A stretch of 64,000 bases of DNA from Streptomyces sp. NBC_01262 (GCF_036226365.1 NZ_CP108462.1:1488001-1552000), one strand, 5' to 3'; counted from the stretch's first letter, positions 49,982 through 59,907 are shown. A program made the numbers and translations. Notes: generated by a model not told the origin, from the letters alone.

Positions 49982-50274
49982 CTAGGACCGCGGGGTCAGC
50001 ACGACGCGGCGGCCCGGGGCCACCGGGGCGTTCCAGGCCTGCTCGACCTGGGACAGCGGGACGGCGAGGGTGTCGACGGCCAGAGCGCCGGAGGCGATCT
50101 CCGTGACGAGGGAGGGCAGTTCGGCGAGGATTCCGGCGGTGGTGACCGAGCCCTGGCCGCTGCCCATGATCTGCAGGTTCGCCGCGCGCAACAGGCAGGA
50201 GGGCAGGGCGATCTCCGTTCCGGCCATGGAGCCGATCTGGGTGCGTCGAAGGAGCGGACGACGGCTGCGTGCAT
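49982..50274 (-). pseudogene. Remnant of a zinc-type alcohol dehydrogenase (large internal deletion)
   Basis: The minus strand begins with MHAAVVRSFDAP, a typical N-terminus of an MDR alcohol dehydrogenase, in one frame. It then continues in another frame with TQIGSMAGTEIALP and LQIMGSGQGSVTTAGILAEL...VVLTPRS, the C-terminal 80 or so residues of the same family. The 200 or more residues carrying the zinc sites and nucleotide fold are missing, and the join shifts frame near 50238. A single deletion in an intact gene explains this. The upstream operator-like palindrome (50316-50356) survives. The C-terminal frame alone (49982-50227) is not expected to be functional. Confidence 0.85.
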
Positions 50275-50315
50275 GGCTGGCCTCCTGGAGATCGGGCGGG
50301 TGCCCGGTCAGTTAG

Positions 50316-50356
50316 TTCGTGGCGCGTACTACTTTCAAAGTGGTTTGCGCCACGAA
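50316..50356. promoter_or_regulatory. Nested palindromic operator (HxlR-like) upstream of the dehydrogenase remnant
   Basis: TTCGTGGCGC (50316-50325) and its exact complement GCGCCACGAA (50347-50356) flank the nearly perfect inner palindrome ACTACTTTCAAAGTGGT (50328-50344). ACTTAC/ACTTTnAAGT-type inner repeats are common targets of HxlR regulators that control dehydrogenases of this kind. No HxlR gene is in the window. Confidence 0.55.
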
Positions 50357-50403
50357 CCAAGTCAACCCGGGCCGCGCCGGGGCGGCAGGTCCCACAGGGC
50401 GGT

Positions 50404-50432
50404 CGCAAATTGCAAAATTTATCAATTCACTA
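50404..50432. promoter_or_regulatory. AT-rich operator/promoter of the SulP-ArsR unit
   Basis: AAATT-GCAA-AATTT (50407-50420), continuing into ATCAATT, is an AT-rich inverted repeat 46-58 bp upstream of the SulP start. ArsR/SmtB proteins bind comparable AT-rich dyads, and an ArsR gene follows SulP, so feedback control is likely. Confidence 0.5.
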
Positions 50433-50477
50433 CATGCTGTTGCCACCAGCCAGCCAGAAGACAGGGATGGACGCCCG

Positions 50478-52190
50478 GTGCCGGTGCCGCTGTATCAGGT
50501 CCGCTCACTGCTCCCCTCCCGGGCGGACCTGGCGTTGATGGGCCGTCACCCGCGCCGGGACCTGCTGGCCGGGCTGACGGTGGCGGTCGTGGCGCTGCCG
50601 CTCGCTCTCGGCTTCGGGATCTCCTCGGGGGCCGGGGCGGCGGCCGGGCTGGCGACTGCGGTGGTGGCCGGGGCGCTGGCGGCGGTCTTCGGGGGGTCGA
50701 ATCTGCAGGTGTCGGGGCCGACCGGGGCGATGACGGTGGTCCTGGTGCCGATCGTCGCGCAGTACGGGACCGGCGGAGTGCTCGCGGTGGGCCTGCTGGC
50801 CGGGCTGATGATGATCGCCCTCGCCTTCGCGCGGGCCGGCCGCTACATGAGCTACGTCCCGGCACCCGTCATCGAGGGGTTCACTCTGGGTATCGCGGGG
50901 GTGATCGGGCTTCAGCAGGTGCCCGCAGCACTGGGGGTGGCCAAGCCGGACGGCGCGAAGGTCATGGTGATCGCCTGGCGCGCGGCCGGGGAGTTCGTAC
51001 GCCACCCGGACTGGACCGCGGCCGGCCTGACCGCCGGGGTGGTCGTGCTGATGCTGGCCGGGGCCCGCTGGAAGCCGACCGTGCCGTTCTCGCTGGTCGC
51101 GGTGGTCGGGGCGACCCTCGCGGTGAAGGCGGCCCATCTGGACGCGGCGCTGATCGGGCACCTGCCCTCCGGACTGCCCGCGCCCTCCCTGTCGTTCCTG
51201 CACCCGGCGAGCGTGCCCTCGCTGCTGGCCCCGGCGGTCGCGGTGGCGGCTCTGGCGGCGCTGGAGTCGCTGATGTCGGCGAGCGCGGCGGACGCGATGA
51301 GCGTCGGGCAGCGGCACGACAGCGACAAGGAGCTGTTCGGGCAGGGCCTGGCCAATCTGGCGGCCCCGCTGTTCGGTGGCGTCGCGGCCACCGGGGCCAT
51401 CGCCCGTACGGCGGTCAACGTCCGATCCGGGGCCGCGTCGCGACTGGCCGCGCTCAGCCACGCCGCCGTGCTCGCGGTGATCGTCTTCGCCGCCGCCCCG
51501 CTGGTGTCCGGCATCCCGCTGGCGGCCCTGGCCGGCGTCCTGATCGCCACCGCGATCCGGATGGTCGAGGTGGGCTCGCTGCGGGCAATGGCCCGCGCCA
51601 CCCGCTCCGACGCGGCCATCCTGGTCCTCACCGCGGCCGCCACACTCGCCCTGGACCTGGTCAAGGCGGTCCTCATCGGCATGGGCGTGGCCGGCGCGCT
51701 CGCCCTGCGGTCGGTGGCCCGGCAGGCACGGCTGGACCAGGTGCCGCTCGACCGGGGCGACCACAGCGAGGAGGAACACCGGCTGCTCGCCGAGCACATC
51801 GTGGCGTACCGGATCGACGGGCCGCTGTTCTTCGCCGCCGCCCACCGCTTCCTGATGGAGCTGACCGAGGTCGCCGACGTCCGGGTGGTCATCCTGCGCA
51901 TGTCCCGGGTCAGCACCCTCGACGCCACCGGGGCGCTGGTCCTCAAGGACGCCATCGGCAAGCTGACCCGGCGCGGTATCACCGTCATGGCCTCCGGGAT
52001 CCGGCCCGGCCAGCTGCGCACCCTGGACTCCCTCGGCGTCCTGGACCGGCTCCGCGCCGAAGGGCGGGTGTACGACAGCACGCCCGACGCGATCCGCGCC
52101 GCCCGAACCCACCTGCACGCGGCGGGCGTTCTGCCGCAGCCGCCGGATCCGGCAGATCCGGCAGATCCGGTCGTCCTCGCCGACCGTTGA
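50478..52190 (+). CDS. SulP-family anion transporter with STAS domain
   Basis: A 570-residue SLC26/SulP protein: a multi-span membrane domain (about 25-430) beginning RRDLLAGLTVAVVALPLALGFG, with the signature FGGSNLQVSGPTGAMTVVLVPIV and VPAPVIEGFTLGIA, and a C-terminal STAS domain (about 455-545; VVILRMSRVSTLDATGALVL). It moves sulfate, bicarbonate or another anion. The GTG at 50478 follows AGGGATGG; upstream in-frame codons belong to the promoter. The first residues VPVPLYQ resemble the N-termini of the two ArsR proteins of this region. ArsR follows after 37 bp, forming a two-gene operon. Confidence 0.9.
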   Translation: MPVPLYQVRSLLPSRADLALMGRHPRRDLLAGLTVAVVALPLALGFGISSGAGAAAGLATAVVAGALAAVFGGSNLQVSGPTGAMTVVLVPIVAQYGTGGVLAVGLLAGLMMIALAFARAGRYMSYVPAPVIEGFTLGIAGVIGLQQVPAALGVAKPDGAKVMVIAWRAAGEFVRHPDWTAAGLTAGVVVLMLAGARWKPTVPFSLVAVVGATLAVKAAHLDAALIGHLPSGLPAPSLSFLHPASVPSLLAPAVAVAALAALESLMSASAADAMSVGQRHDSDKELFGQGLANLAAPLFGGVAATGAIARTAVNVRSGAASRLAALSHAAVLAVIVFAAAPLVSGIPLAALAGVLIATAIRMVEVGSLRAMARATRSDAAILVLTAAATLALDLVKAVLIGMGVAGALALRSVARQARLDQVPLDRGDHSEEEHRLLAEHIVAYRIDGPLFFAAAHRFLMELTEVADVRVVILRMSRVSTLDATGALVLKDAIGKLTRRGITVMASGIRPGQLRTLDSLGVLDRLRAEGRVYDSTPDAIRAARTHLHAAGVLPQPPDPADPADPVVLADR

Positions 52191-52227
52191 GTGCGTCACC
52201 CGCCGCCGCGTGCGGGAGGATGGCGGG

Positions 52228-52572
52228 GTGAGCACACCGCTGTACCAACTCAAGGCGGAGTTCTTCAGGACACTCGGCCATCCGGCCCGGATCCGAGTGC
52301 TGGAGCTGCTCAGTGAGCGCGAGCACGCGGTCTCGGAGCTGCTCCCGCACGTCGGCCTGGAGCCGGCCTATCTCTCCCAGCAGCTCGCCGTGCTGCGCCG
52401 GGCGAATCTGATCGTCTCCCGCAAGGAGGGCTCAGCCGTCTACTACTCGCTGACCAGCCCTCAGGTGGCGGAACTGCTGCGCGTCGCCCGGGCGATCCTG
52501 TCCGGCGTCCTGGCGGGCCAGGCCGAACTGCTGGCGGACCTGCGGGCCGCCGCCCCGCCGGACAGGAACTAG
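52228..52572 (+). CDS. ArsR-family transcriptional regulator (SulP-linked)
   Basis: A 114-residue winged-helix protein: TPLYQLKAEFFRTLGHPARIRVLELLSE, then the recognition region EPAYLSQQLAVLRRANLIVSRKEGSAVYYSLTSP. No cysteine-rich metal site (ELCVCDL) is present, so this is not an arsenic- or zinc-type sensor of the classical kind. The GTG at 52228 follows GGGAGG. It is co-oriented with SulP and probably controls the AT-rich dyad upstream of SulP. It is a clear paralogue of the ArsR at 53272. Its stop lies within a half-copy of the MITE end (52569). Confidence 0.92.
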   Translation: MSTPLYQLKAEFFRTLGHPARIRVLELLSEREHAVSELLPHVGLEPAYLSQQLAVLRRANLIVSRKEGSAVYYSLTSPQVAELLRVARAILSGVLAGQAELLADLRAAAPPDRN

Positions 52573-52581
52573 GGCCTGTCC
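52569..52581. repeat. Solo MITE-end sequence CTAGGGCCTGTCC
   Basis: Identical to the first 13 bases of the terminal inverted repeat of the element at 56219-56383. It contains the TAG stop of the ArsR gene and abuts the stop (TAG, 52582-52584 on the minus strand) of the convergent roadblock gene. No second end is present nearby, so this is either a relic or a chance match. Confidence 0.45.
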
Positions 52582-52953
52582 CTACACCTCGATGTCGTCC
52601 TCGATCCGGCGCAGTTGGTGGCGGGCCATGGCCAGGTTGGCGCGCGCCCGGTCCAGTACGAGGTAGAGGAACAGCCCCTTGCCCGTCTTGCCGGCGAGCG
52701 GCCGGATCACGTGGTACTGGCTTCCGAGGGTGATCAGGATATCCTCGATCCGGGCCTGCAGGCCCAGCAGTTCGAGCGCGCGCATCTTGGCCCGCACGAC
52801 CTCGGTGTTGCCCGCGGCGGCGACGGAGAGGTCCAGGTCCTTGCCGCCGCCGAGGACTCCCAGGGCCATGCCGCTGGTGTAGTCGACGAGGGCGGCGCCG
52901 CGCGCCCCCTCGATCAGCATCGCGTCCTTCAGTGCCACGTCCGTACTCGCCAT
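52582..52953 (-). CDS. Roadblock/LC7-like protein
   Basis: A 123-residue alpha/beta protein: GARGAALVDYTSGMALG, GGKDLDLSVAAAGNTEVVRAKMRALELLG, EDILITLGSQYHVIRPL and GLFLYLVLDRARANLAMARHQLRRIEDDI, in the order expected of a roadblock/LC7 domain. In Streptomyces such proteins usually act on small Ras-like GTPases in conservons, but no GTPase, sensor kinase or DUF742 gene is adjacent. GAGAGGA precedes the ATG at 52953. A copy of the ArsR-type palindrome lies 84 bp upstream (53037-53052). Confidence 0.75.
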   Translation of the reverse strand: MASTDVALKDAMLIEGARGAALVDYTSGMALGVLGGGKDLDLSVAAAGNTEVVRAKMRALELLGLQARIEDILITLGSQYHVIRPLAGKTGKGLFLYLVLDRARANLAMARHQLRRIEDDIEV

Positions 52954-53036
52954 GAGCTCTCGTCCTCTCGTCGCTTCGCGATCGTGTTCCCTCGCTTGGC
53001 GACCCTAGGGAGGTCGTGAGTTTCCCCTGTAGGGAA

Positions 53037-53052
53037 TTGAAGAAGTCTTCAA
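53037..53052. promoter_or_regulatory. Candidate ArsR operator TTGAAGAAGTCTTCAA
   Basis: A near-perfect 16-bp palindrome, identical at 15 of 16 positions to the one upstream of the ArsR gene at 53659-53674. It lies upstream of the roadblock gene and just downstream of the small membrane protein gene, suggesting that the roadblock gene belongs to the same regulon. Confidence 0.65.
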
Positions 53053-53080
53053 TAATGACCGACTCGTGCGACCGTTCGGA

Positions 53081-53275
53081 TCACTTCTGCGCGTGCTGGC
53101 CCAGGTAGAAGAGGAGCATGACGAACCCGGCGAAGACATGGGTCGCGAAGATGTAGATCATCACCCGCAGCAGCACCGCCCGCTGCTTGTACTTCTCGGT
53201 GCCCGCCCCCGTGCTCGCGGGCGGCTCCCCGGCCTCCCCGGCAGCCTCCTCGGTCTCCCCGCCCTGCTCGCTCAC
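53081..53275 (-). CDS. Small single-span membrane protein (DUF6126-like)
   Basis: A 64-residue protein with a Glu/Gly-rich soluble N-terminus (about 1-27), a short basic stretch (KYKQRAVLLR) and one transmembrane helix VMIYIFATHVFAGFVMLLFYLG (about 38-59). The basic residues before the helix predict the N-terminus inside. The GTG at 53275 overlaps the ArsR stop (GTGA), so it is translationally coupled to that regulator. It resembles short Streptomyces proteins I recall as DUF6126, but that name is tentative. The function is unknown. Confidence 0.75.
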   Translation of the reverse strand: MSEQGGETEEAAGEAGEPPASTGAGTEKYKQRAVLLRVMIYIFATHVFAGFVMLLFYLGQHAQK

Positions 53276-53634
53276 GCCCGGTCCCCCGCCACTTCGGCCC
53301 GCGTCTGCTGGAGCTCGGCGAGCAGGTCCTGCTGGCCGGACAGCAGTACGGTCAGGATCCGCCGCGCGGCGAGCAGCAGCTCGTTCACGTCCCCGCCCGC
53401 CAGCTCGTACATCACCGTCGATCCGGTGCGGGTGGCGGTGACGATGCCGGAGCGGCGCAGCACCGCGAGCTGCTGGGACAGATTCGACGGCTCGACCTCG
53501 ATCGCCGCCAGCAGGTCGCGTACCGGCATCGGCCCGTCCTGCAGCAGCTCCAGGACCCGGATGCGCACCGGGTGGCCCAGCATCCGGAAGAACTCCGCCT
53601 TGGCCTGGTACAGCGGAACCTGCACTCGGGTCAC
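53272..53634 (-). CDS. ArsR-family transcriptional regulator with flanking operators
   Basis: A 120-residue winged-helix regulator: VPLYQAKAEFFRMLGHPVRIRVLELLQDG, recognition region EPSNLSQQLAVLRRSGIVTATRTGSTVMYELAGGD. It is a paralogue of the ArsR at 52228 and also lacks classical metal-binding cysteines. GAGGGAG precedes the GTG at 53634. The palindrome TTGAAGAACTCTTCAA lies 25 bp upstream, consistent with autorepression, and a near-identical site lies at 53037. It is co-transcribed with the small membrane protein, which may be its physiological partner or target. Confidence 0.92.
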   Translation of the reverse strand: MTRVQVPLYQAKAEFFRMLGHPVRIRVLELLQDGPMPVRDLLAAIEVEPSNLSQQLAVLRRSGIVTATRTGSTVMYELAGGDVNELLLAARRILTVLLSGQQDLLAELQQTRAEVAGDRA

Positions 53635-53658
53635 TCCACACTCCCTCGGTCTGGCAAA

Positions 53659-53674
53659 TTGAAGAACTCTTCAA
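53659..53674. promoter_or_regulatory. Candidate ArsR operator TTGAAGAACTCTTCAA
   Basis: A 16-bp palindrome with TTGAAGA/TCTTCAA arms lies 25 bp upstream of the ArsR gene and 3 bp before the stop of the phosphatase gene. It matches the site at 53037-53052 at 15 of 16 bases. Confidence 0.75.
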
Positions 53675-53676
53675 CC

Positions 53677-56136
53677 CTAGACCATGTGGCCGACCGGTCG
53701 AACATCCGGGAAGTCCTGCTCGGCCCAGATGATCTTGCCCGCCGGGGTGTAACGGGTGCCCCAGCGGCGGGTGAGCTGGGCGACGAGGAAGAGCCCGCGG
53801 CCGCCCTCGTCGGTGGTGCGGGCGTGGCGCAGGCGCGGAGAGGTGTTGCTGGCGTCGGACACCTCGCAGATCAGGATGTCGTGCCGGATCATGCGCAGCC
53901 TGATGGGTCCGCTGGCGTGCCGGATGGCGTTGGTGACCAGCTCGCTGACGATGAGTTCGGTGGTCATCACCAGTTCGCCGAGTCCCCACTCCCCCAGCTG
54001 GCTGACCGCCATCGACCTGGCGCTCGCGACGACCGCCGGATCCGCCGGCAGGTCCCAGGAGACGACCCGGTTCGCGCCCAGGGCGTGCGGGCGGGCGACC
54101 AGCAGTGCGACGTCGTCGCTCTGCGGCCCGGTCAGCAGGTTGTCCACCACGGCGGAGCAGAGCTCCTCCAGGGGGATGCCGGGCCGCGCCAGTACGTCGC
54201 TCAGCCGGCCCAGCCCGACGTCGATGTCCTGGTCGGTGGTCTCGATGAGGCCGTCGGTGTAAAGGGCGATCAGGCTTCCCTCGGGAAGCTCCAGCTCCGC
54301 CGACTCGAACGGCAGCGACCCCAGGCCGAGCGGCGGCCCCGCCGGGAGGTCGGGGAAGGTGACGGTGCCGTCGGGGCCGACGACGGCGGGCGGCGGATGC
54401 CCGGCCCGGGCCATCGTGCACCGCTGGGTGACCGGGTCGTAGACCGCGTACAGGCAGGTGGCGCCCAGGACCGCGGTGGCGATCGGCTCGTCGTCGCCCT
54501 TCTCCTCGGCGAGGCGGATCACGAGGTCGTCCAGGTGCGCGAGCAGCTCGTCGGGGGGCAGGTCCATGTCGGCGAGGGTCTGTACGGCGGTGCGCAGCCT
54601 GCCCATGGTGGCGGCGGCGTTGATGCCGTGCCCGACGACGTCCCCGACGACCAGTGCGACCCGGGCGCCGGACAGCTGGATCACGTCGAACCAGTCGCCG
54701 CCCACGCCCTCCCGCGCGTCGGTCGGCAGATAGCGCGAGGCGACCTCCATGGCCGTCCCGCCGGTCAGGTCCTGCGGGAGCAGGCTGCGCTGCAGGGCCA
54801 GTGCGGCGGCGTGCTCGCGGGTGTAGCGGCGGGCGTTCTCCACCCACACCGCGGCCCGGTTGACGAGTTCCTCGGCGAGCAGCAGGTCGTCCTCCTCGAA
54901 GGGCTCCGGGTGCTCCTCGCGTACGAACGTCGCCACGCCCAGGACGGCGCCCCGCGCGGCCAACGGCACCCACATCACCGAGTGCATCCCGAACTCGGCG
55001 ATGTTGCGGGCCCGCGCTGGGTCCTTGGCGATCCACTCGGCGCCGTCGATGTCCAGCCGCGCTTCCAGAACGGAGGCGCCGTCGGCCATGGACCGGAAGT
55101 ACGGCGAGGACGCGGGGGCGCCGATCAGGTCGCCGGTCGCCGTCACCGACTCCGGGGTGCCCTCGTGGATCGACTTCTGCCCGGCGCGGCGCAACAGGCG
55201 CGCGGTGCCGAGCGCGCCCGAGCCCGGCTCCTCCCCGTGCAGGACCGACTCCAGCAGGTCGACGGTCACGAAGTCGGCGAGCCGCGGCACCACGAAGTCG
55301 GCCAGTTCCTGGGCGGTCCGCATCACGTCCAGCGTGCTGCCGATGCGCGCGCTGGCCTCGCCGAGCAGCACCAGCCGCTCCCGGGCCCGCCATCGGTCGG
55401 TGACGTCCATCCCCATGTAGCACACGCCCATGGTGTTGCCGTCCGGATCGTCGAGCCGGAAGAAGGAGGTGGAGTACGCGTGCTCCCGGTGCGGGTCCGC
55501 CCAGGTCCAGCCGGTGTACTCGAAGTCGATCACCGGCACGCCGGTCTCCAGCACCTGCCGCATCTTCGCTTCGAGGGCGTTGGTGTTGAGACCGGGCAGT
55601 GAGGCACTCATCCTGCGGCCCAGCCGCTCATCGCGCGGCACCCCGCCGTAGCGCTCCAGGGTGTCGTTCATCCAGACGTACCGCAGATCCGGGCTGAGCA
55701 CGGCCATGCCCAGCGGGGAGCGGGTGAGAAAGCCCTCCAGCACCGACCCGCTCACCGCCCAGGACGGGCTTTTCGTCAGGTCGATGGCCGAGACCAGCCA
55801 GGCCTTGCGGTCCTCGGTGTCGGACATGGCGCAGACCCGCAGCCCCACGTCGATCCGGCGGCCGTCCCGGTGCCGGGCCCCCACCAGTCCGCCCCAGCTG
55901 TCCCGCGACCGGCACTCGTCGACGATGGCCGCCGCCCGCGAGGCGTCCTCGGGCCCCGCCAGCAGCAGGGCGGCCGGGCGGTCCAGGATCTCGGCCGCCG
56001 GGTACCCGAGAAGCCGCTCGGCGGCCCCGGTCCAGCCGATGACCTTGCCCTGGGCGTCGATCACGGCCGCGGCGGGGTTCGCCATGTCGAACGGCTCATG
56101 CGTTCCGTTCGGTGTGGCCTCCGCAGGGAGCATCAT
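53677..56136 (-). CDS. PAS-PAS-GAF-SpoIIE (PP2C) phosphatase with C-terminal anti-sigma-type HATPase domain
   Basis: An 819-residue multidomain signalling protein: PAS (about 15-120; AAAVIDAQGKVIGWTGAAERLLGY), PAS (135-255; MAVLSPDLRYVWMNDTLERYGG), GAF (270-425), SpoIIE-type PP2C (455-650; GVGGDWFDVI, VGDVVGHGINAAATMG, ALYTDGLIE, DDVALLVAR) and an HATPase-c/RsbW-like domain (690-810; ELIVSELVTNAIRHASG, DEGGRGLFLV). These Streptomyces proteins couple sensing to partner-switching control of sigma factors or anti-anti-sigma proteins. The metal-binding aspartates of PP2C are present. No sigma or anti-sigma gene is adjacent, so the target is unknown. Confidence 0.93.
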   Translation of the reverse strand: MMLPAEATPNGTHEPFDMANPAAAVIDAQGKVIGWTGAAERLLGYPAAEILDRPAALLLAGPEDASRAAAIVDECRSRDSWGGLVGARHRDGRRIDVGLRVCAMSDTEDRKAWLVSAIDLTKSPSWAVSGSVLEGFLTRSPLGMAVLSPDLRYVWMNDTLERYGGVPRDERLGRRMSASLPGLNTNALEAKMRQVLETGVPVIDFEYTGWTWADPHREHAYSTSFFRLDDPDGNTMGVCYMGMDVTDRWRARERLVLLGEASARIGSTLDVMRTAQELADFVVPRLADFVTVDLLESVLHGEEPGSGALGTARLLRRAGQKSIHEGTPESVTATGDLIGAPASSPYFRSMADGASVLEARLDIDGAEWIAKDPARARNIAEFGMHSVMWVPLAARGAVLGVATFVREEHPEPFEEDDLLLAEELVNRAAVWVENARRYTREHAAALALQRSLLPQDLTGGTAMEVASRYLPTDAREGVGGDWFDVIQLSGARVALVVGDVVGHGINAAATMGRLRTAVQTLADMDLPPDELLAHLDDLVIRLAEEKGDDEPIATAVLGATCLYAVYDPVTQRCTMARAGHPPPAVVGPDGTVTFPDLPAGPPLGLGSLPFESAELELPEGSLIALYTDGLIETTDQDIDVGLGRLSDVLARPGIPLEELCSAVVDNLLTGPQSDDVALLVARPHALGANRVVSWDLPADPAVVASARSMAVSQLGEWGLGELVMTTELIVSELVTNAIRHASGPIRLRMIRHDILICEVSDASNTSPRLRHARTTDEGGRGLFLVAQLTRRWGTRYTPAGKIIWAEQDFPDVRPVGHMV

Positions 56137-56218
56137 CGCGGCCGTCCAATCTGGCGGATGGCATATCTCTCATATTATGACTTAGCACCCCGCTGCCTTG
56201 GCACCCCGCGGCAAGGGC

Positions 56219-56383
56219 CTAGGGCCTGTCCTGTGGATATCCGTGGGGAAGGAGCGGGGTCTGGTGCCTGCGATCGCAAGGCGGAGGAGGGAAGCGACGC
56301 GGAGCGTCGTTGACCGACGACAACGCCGCGAGCGCTGGTGCCAGGGCACGCGACGCCACGGAGATCCACAGGACAGGCCCTAG
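56219..56383. mobile_element. MITE-like element with 28-bp terminal inverted repeats
   Basis: The left end CTAGGGCCTGTCCTGTGGAT (56219-56238, continuing to 56246) is repeated in inverse at 56356-56383 with one mismatch in 28 bp. The element is about 165 bp, carries no gene and is bounded by CTAG on both sides, which could be a 4-bp target duplication. Its right end overlaps the 3' end of the permease gene: the TAG stop (56380-56382 on the minus strand) lies within the repeat. A 13-bp solo copy of the end occurs at 52569. Confidence 0.8.
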
Positions 56384-57349
56384 ACCTGGGCCTCACCGGT
56401 GGTCAGCCGGGCGACCATGAGAGCGACCAGGATGATCGCCCCGTAGATCGCCTGGATCCAGAAGGACGACACCTGGGCCAGGGTGAGCAGGTTCTCCAGC
56501 AGCCCCAGCAGCAGCACGCCGAGCAGGGCGCCGGTCAGGGAGCCCTTGCCGCCGCGCAGGCTGATGCCGCCGATGACGGCGGCCGCGAAGACGGTGAAGA
56601 TCAGGCCCTGCCCCTGGTTGGCGTTGACCGCCCCGACACGCCCCGCGATCACCAGGCCGGCCACGGCGGCCAGGGTGCCGCCGATCACCAGGACGCCCCA
56701 GGCGACCCGGTCCACCCGGATGCCCGCCGCCCTGGCCGCCGGCGCGTTGCCGCCCACCGCGTACACCGCGCGCCCCAGCCGGTGGTAGCGCAGCGCCCAC
56801 CCGGCTACGGCGAAGCAGAGCCCGGTCACCCATACGGAGACCGGCACGCCGAGCCAGCTGTCCGACCCGAGGGCGAAGAAGGCCGCCGGGGCGTCGAACA
56901 GGGTCTTGCCCGAGACCATCCCGATCAGGACCCCGCGCAGCACGATGTTCATCGCGAGGGTGACGATGAAGCCGTTGAGCTGGAGCTTCACGATCAGCAG
57001 GCCGTTGACGACCCCGATGAGCGCGCCGGTCAGCGGGATGACCAGCAGCCCGAACCAGGTGGGCAGCTCCGTCCCGAAGCCCGCCGACGAGGCCGGGATG
57101 ACGACCATGAGGCCGAGGGCGGGGGCCAGGCCCGCGATGGACTCCAGCGAGAGGTCCATGTTGCCGCTGATCAGGATCATCGCCTCCGCGAGCACCAGCA
57201 GTCCCAGCGCCGAGGAGGCGCTCAGCACGTTCAGCAGGTTGTCGCGGTGGAGGAAGTTGTCGTTGCCGACCGCGCCGATGACCAGCAGCAGGATCAGGGC
57301 GGGAAGCAGCGCCAGGTCACGGGTCCTGGCGAGGACGAGCGACCGGGTG

Positions 57350-57357
<8 letters not shown>
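56380..57357 (-). CDS. Sugar ABC transporter permease (RbsC type)
   Basis: A 325-residue BPD_transp_2 permease with about eight to ten membrane spans: LALLPALILLLVIGAVGND, LGLLVLAEAMILISGNMDLSLESIAGL, LIVKLQLNGFIVTLAMNIVLRGV, YAVGGNAPAARAAGIRVDRV (coupling loop) and LIFTVFAAAVIGGISLRGGKGSLTGALLG. The ATG at 57357 overlaps the ATPase stop by eight bases. The stop codon lies inside the right inverted repeat of the MITE-like element, so the last residues (GEAQV) may have been altered by insertion. It works with the ATPase and binding protein encoded upstream. Confidence 0.93.
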
Positions 57358-58860
<1,503 letters not shown>

Positions 58861-58864
<4 letters not shown>

Positions 58865-59907
58865 GACGTCCGGCCGATCTGGTTGCCCCACAGTGCCTTG
58901 TCGTCGACGTTGGCCTTGGTCACCAGCGGTGCCGGGAGCTCGTCCTCCAGGATTCCGCCGGGCAGCTTGACGATGGTGCTGCCATGGCCGGTCGGGCCCG
59001 GGTGGAAGGTGTCGCCGGCCATCGCCCGCTTGATGTAGTACATGCCGTACTTCGCGTAGAGATCAGCGGGCTGGGAGACGGTCGCGTCGATCAGGCCCTT
59101 GCGGATCGCGTCGAGCTCCTGCGGGATGCCGTCGTTGGAGACGATCACGATGTGCCGGGGGTCGCCGGCCGCGACCAGCGCGTTGTGCCGCCTGAGGGTG
59201 CTCAGGGTGGGCGCCAGGTACACACCGCCGGCCTGCATGTAGATGGCCTTGATATCGGGATTGGCGGTGTACAGCGCCTCCAGGCCCGCCGCCGCCTTCT
59301 CGGCCTGCCAGGCGGCCGGGATCTGCAGCACCTTGACGCGAGGGTGGTTCTTCTTCATGCACGCGCTGAACGCGTCGGAGCGGTCCCGACCGTTGACCGA
59401 GGCCAGGTCACCCTGGATCTGTACCACCTTGCCCGCCTTGACCTCGCCGCCGATCTGCTCGCAGGCCTTCTCGCCGTACGCGCGGTTGTCGGCCCTGACC
59501 ACCATCGCGACCCTGCCCTTGTCCGGCGCCACGTCGACCGCGACCACCGGCACGCCCTTGCGCTGCGCCGCGTTCAGCCCGGCGGTGATCGCCGCCGAGT
59601 CGAGCGGGGAGACGACCAGGCCCTTGACGTTCTGGGTCAGCAGGTTGTCGATGTCGGTGATCTGTTTGCTCGGATCGGAGTTGGAGTTCACCGCCGGGAG
59701 GATGCCGACGCCCTGCGCGGCGGCCTGCCGGGGCACATACCTGTTGTACGACTCCCAGAACGGCGAGGTGAGCAGGGGCAGCACCACGCCGACCTTGCCG
59801 GAGGCGCTCCCGGCATCGCCCTGGCCGCCGTCGCCGCAGGCAGTGGCGGCGGTGGCGAGCCCGCACCCGAGTGCGAGGGACGCGGCGAGAGCGGCGACGC
59901 GCTTCAT
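58861..59907 (-). CDS. Sugar ABC transporter substrate-binding lipoprotein (Peripla_BP_4 type)
   Basis: A 348-residue ribose-binding-fold protein with a lipoprotein signal (MKRVAALAASLALGCGLATAATAC; lipidation at the Cys of ATAC). KVGVVLPLLTSPFWESYNRYV, NSNSDPSKQITDIDNLLTQNVKGLVVSPLDSAAI, DVAPDKGRVAMVVRADN and IVSNDGIPQELDAIRKGLIDATVSQPADLYAKYG are the expected ligand-pocket strands. Aromatic W and F near residues 50-51 fit a sugar stacking site. Its ATG overlaps the SDR stop. The ligand is unknown; a pentose or deoxysugar fits the SDR neighbour. Confidence 0.92.
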
